Source of the DNA: Macrotis lagotis
Taxonomy: Eukaryota; Chordata; Mammalia; Peramelemorphia; Peramelidae
Length of the DNA: 64,000 nt
Reading direction: 5' to 3'
Assembly (NCBI RefSeq): GCF_037893015.1
Contig: NC_133660.1
Span: 285,979,078 to 286,043,077 of the forward strand
Shown here: piece by piece, positions 55,701 through 64,000 of the stretch
Layout: every line of letters begins with the position of its first letter
Position numbering within the stretch: the first letter of the stretch is position 1
Program-made: the position numbers and the translations under genes
The notes under the pieces: generated by a model
Database searches by the model: none
Seen by the model: the letters and a program-made list of their open reading frames with translations, nothing else
Told to the model about the DNA's origin: nothing

Positions 55701-57359
55701 GGTCCTCCTCCCCCGCCTCGCCCGGTGCCCTTCTTGGATGCTCTGCGGAGCCACGTCGGGGAGCTGTGTGGGGAGACGCTGCGGCTGGAGAGGAAGCGTT
55801 TCCTTTGGCAGCACCAGCTGCTGGGCCTGCTGTCTGTCTACACCCGGCCCAGCTGTGGACCCGAGGCCTTAGGCCATCTCTTGAGCCGGGCCCGGACCCC
55901 AGAAGAGTTGAGCCTGGCCACGCAGCTCTTCGCCGGCCTGGTGGTCAGTCTCTCGGGCTTGCTGCCCTTGGCCTTGTGCAGCTGCCTGGCCCGGGTCCAC
56001 GCGGGGACCCTGCTCCCCCCCTTCACGGCCCGGCTTCTCCGCAACCTGACTCTGCTGGTGGGCTGGGAGCAGCAGGGGGGCGAAGGCCCCACCGCCCTGG
56101 GGGCCCGGGTCGGGGAGGCCATCTCCGCCCAGCTTCCCGACCTGGCACCGCTCCTGCTGCACCCTGAAGAGGAGGTGGCCGAGGCGGCTTCGTCCCTGCT
56201 GGCCATCTGCCCCTTTCCTCAGGGGGCCCTGCTGCCCGCCCAGCTCCTGAGCCTGGTCAGGGCCGGAGTCTCACGCTTCTTCGCCTCCCTGAGGCTCCGA
56301 GGGCCCCCCGGGGTCTCGGCGGCCTCCCGCCTTCTCGTGCGGCTCTCCCGGGCCTCGTCCGCGGGCCTCAAGGCCGTCCTCCAGCTCCTGGTGGAGGGGG
56401 CCCTGCACCGGGGCAACGCCGAGCTCTTCGGGGGAGAAGGAGAAGGGGCGGGCGAGACCCCGTCGGCCTCCTCGCCCGGCCCGGCCTCCGCCTACCTGCT
56501 GGAGACCAACCGGCGGCACACGGCGGCGGTCCCCGGACCCGGAGGCGTCTGGTCGGTGTTCCACGCCGGGGTCATCGGCCGGGGCCTGAAGCCCCCCAAG
56601 TCGGCCCGCTCCCGCGAGGCGCGGGAGGTGATCTACAACACCCAGAGCCTCCTGAGGCTCCTGGTGCACTGCTGCGGCGGGACGGGAGCCGGGGACCGCT
56701 GGGGCGCCCCGGCGCTGAGCCCAGAGGCGGCCAAAGCCGTGGCGGTGACCCTGGTGGAGAGCGTGTGCCCCGACGCGGCCGGGGCGGAGCTGGCCTGGCC
56801 CCCCGAGGATCATGCCCGCGCCACCGTCGAACGGGACCTGCGCATCGGGCGCCGCTTCCGGGAGCAGCCGCTGCTCTTCGAGCTGCTGAAGCTGGTGGCG
56901 GCGGCGCCCCCGGCCCTGTGCTACTGCTCGGTGCTGCTGCGCGGCCTCCTGGCGGCCCTGCTGGGGCACTGGGAGGCCTCTCGCCACCCGGACACCTCCC
57001 AGTCGCCCTGGCAGCTGGAGGCCTCCTGCACGCTGGTGGCGGTCATGGCCGAGGGGAGCCTGCTGCCCCCCACCCTGGGCAACATGCACGAGGTCTTCGG
57101 CCAGCTGGCGCCCTTCGAGGTGCGGCTGCTGCTGCTGGGCGTCTGGGGCTTCCTCCGGGAGCACGGGCCCCTGCCCCAGAAGTTCGCCTTCCAGCCCGAG
57201 AGGGGCCGCTTCGCCCGGGACTTCTCCCGCGAGGGCGGCGGGACCGGGGGCCCCCACTTGGCCGGCCTGCACAGCGTCCTGCACAGGAACATTGACCGCC
57301 TGGGGCTGTTCTCAGGCAGGTTCCAGGCCTGGCCCCCTGCCGCCAGGCCCGGGACATGA
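52721..57359 (+). CDS. INTS5: INTS5, Integrator complex subunit 5
   Basis: Two coding exons: 52721-52797 ([20 protein letters not shown] to PL) and 54398-57359, joined in phase. The sum is 1012 residues (human 1019). The large second exon has no break. The protein is alpha-helical throughout, with HEAT-like repeats, and Leu, Ala and Gly rich. Landmarks shared with human are [60 protein letters not shown] and the C-terminal [18 protein letters not shown]5 is a scaffold subunit of Integrator, with INTS2, INTS6, INTS8 and PP2A, which acts on RNA polymerase II in the nucleus to end transcription early and to cut snRNA 3' ends. Codon use is very GC-rich, as in the neighbours. A Gly/Ser loop near 215-240 ([20 protein letters not shown]) is the least conserved part. 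Confidence 0.97.
52798..54397 (+). other. INTS5 intron 1
   Basis: A 1.6 kb intron, CpG-rich for its first 600 bases. It contains an inverted SINE at 54085-54240. I see no other exon with good support. Confidence 0.7.
54085..54240 (-). mobile_element. SINE (WSINE-like), inverted
   Basis: TTTTTGCTAGGCTATGGGGT to GAGCCACCTAGCTGCCCC; flanked by CTTGGGGATGTT and CTTGGAGATGTT, a near-exact target duplication. Confidence 0.93.
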
Positions 57360-57435
57360 GGGCCGCCCCCTTCGCCCCACAACGGCTGCTGCCCCCTCTC
57401 GTGCCCCCTCTCGTGCCCTCCTCTTTCCCCTGCTC

Positions 57436-57441
57436 AATAAA
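57436..57441 (+). terminator. Poly(A) signal of INTS5
   Basis: AATAAA 76 bases past the stop; a short 3'UTR. The GANAB promoter begins about 100 bases further on. Confidence 0.85.
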
Positions 57442-57826
57442 GATTACCCACTTTGCAAAGCTCGGACTGCGGTGGCCATCCTCGCCGCGCGGGGGCGCTG
57501 GGGAGCGCTCCAGACCTGGGCGGGGCTGGGAGGGCGGCGGGAGGGAGGGGAAGGGGTGGGGCCGCTGGGAGGCAGGGGCAGGGGAGACGAGCCAATGACA
57601 GCGCCGCAGGTTGGAAATCGCCTATCCGAGGCCGTCTGCTCCTTATTCCCGCCTTCCGGCCCCCCTTCCATCACGGCCTGCGCTTCGGCCATAGGCCGGT
57701 CTGGCTCCCTGCGCTCGGCCGACCAATCACCGCCCGGAACGGGAGGGCGCGCGGGGCCACGTGTCCCTGCGTGACGGGAGCCGGGAGGAGGGGAGAGCCG
57801 GGGTCAAGGAGCAAACCCGGCACAAG
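57442..57826 (+). promoter_or_regulatory. GANAB promoter
   Basis: The INTS5-GANAB gap is only about 385 bases. It has CCAAT boxes at 57592 and 57723, an E-box CACGTG at 57758-57763, and at 57823-57834 the string CAAGATGGCGGC, which fits both YY1 and the TISU start element and contains the GANAB start codon. The CCAAT and CCACG parts are 30 bases apart, so this is not the ER-stress element with its 9-base gap. Confidence 0.75.
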
Positions 57827-63909
<6,083 letters not shown>

Positions 63910-64000
63910 GTGAGGGGACCGCCTGGGCATGGGGTGTAGGGGCCGGGAGCACCTTCCACCAGGCAGTCTGGAAGAGGGTGGGTGCTGTGTCAGTGACATG

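Noticed and set aside
56271-57284. Antisense frame of 337 codons under INTS5
   Set aside because: Shadow of the GC-rich INTS5 frame, with Gln/Gly/Ala-rich content and no known domains.
57723-57762. ER stress response element (CCAAT-N9-CCACG) at GANAB
   Set aside because: Both halves occur, but the gap is about 30 bases instead of 9.

Overview
The window is vertebrate nuclear DNA, almost certainly from a marsupial. It holds spliced genes with GT-AG introns, CpG-island promoters and AATAAA signals. Its many SINEs have a tRNA-like 5' half and a CCTTGCAAAAA tail, which I know from marsupial genomes; there are also fossils of L1 and L2-type LINEs. I lean towards an Australian (dasyurid-like) marsupial, but only weakly. 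The proteins match human chromosome 11q12.3 genes closely, and the order and strands of twelve genes are the human block read in reverse.

Layout, left to right: TTC9C (-, 3' end cut by the window edge), HNRNPUL2 (+), GNG3 (-), BSCL2 (+), LRRN4CL (+), UBXN1 (+), UQCC3 (-), LBHD1 (+), CSKMT (-), C11orf98 (+), INTS5 (+), GANAB (+, cut by the right edge). Coding exons were placed by matching translated segments to the known families and then finding GT and AG sites that keep the frame. For HNRNPUL2, GNG3, BSCL2, UBXN1, UQCC3, C11orf98, INTS5 and CSKMT the sums give complete proteins of 720, 75, 398, 296, 89, 125, 1012 and 245 residues, each near the human length as I remember it.

Broken-up zones: 15.2-19.3 kb (L2 fossil, SINEs), 29.4-32.7 kb (L1 fossil with nested SINEs, inside the LRRN4CL 5'UTR intron), 33.7-40.0 kb (L2 and L1 fossils) and 50.2-52.4 kb (SINEs, L1 3' end). 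Promoters are GC-rich and often shared head to head: TTC9C/HNRNPUL2 with six CCAAT boxes, GNG3/BSCL2 with RFX X-boxes, and CSKMT/C11orf98 with a module repeated three times.

The genes do not form one pathway. They cover RNA metabolism (HNRNPUL2, INTS5), G-protein signalling (GNG3), lipid droplets (BSCL2), ubiquitin/p97 (UBXN1), mitochondria (UQCC3, CSKMT), ER glycoprotein quality control (GANAB) and poorly known proteins (TTC9C, LRRN4CL, LBHD1, C11orf98). I found no sign of a wholly new multi-gene system. The most notable local signals are a GGGGCC-like repeat at the TTC9C exon 1 donor with an open frame running through it, the triplicated CSKMT/C11orf98 promoter module, a perfect TISU/YY1 start element at GANAB, a CSKMT stop codon lying inside its own poly(A) hexamer, and an unusually canonical LBH motif in LBHD1.
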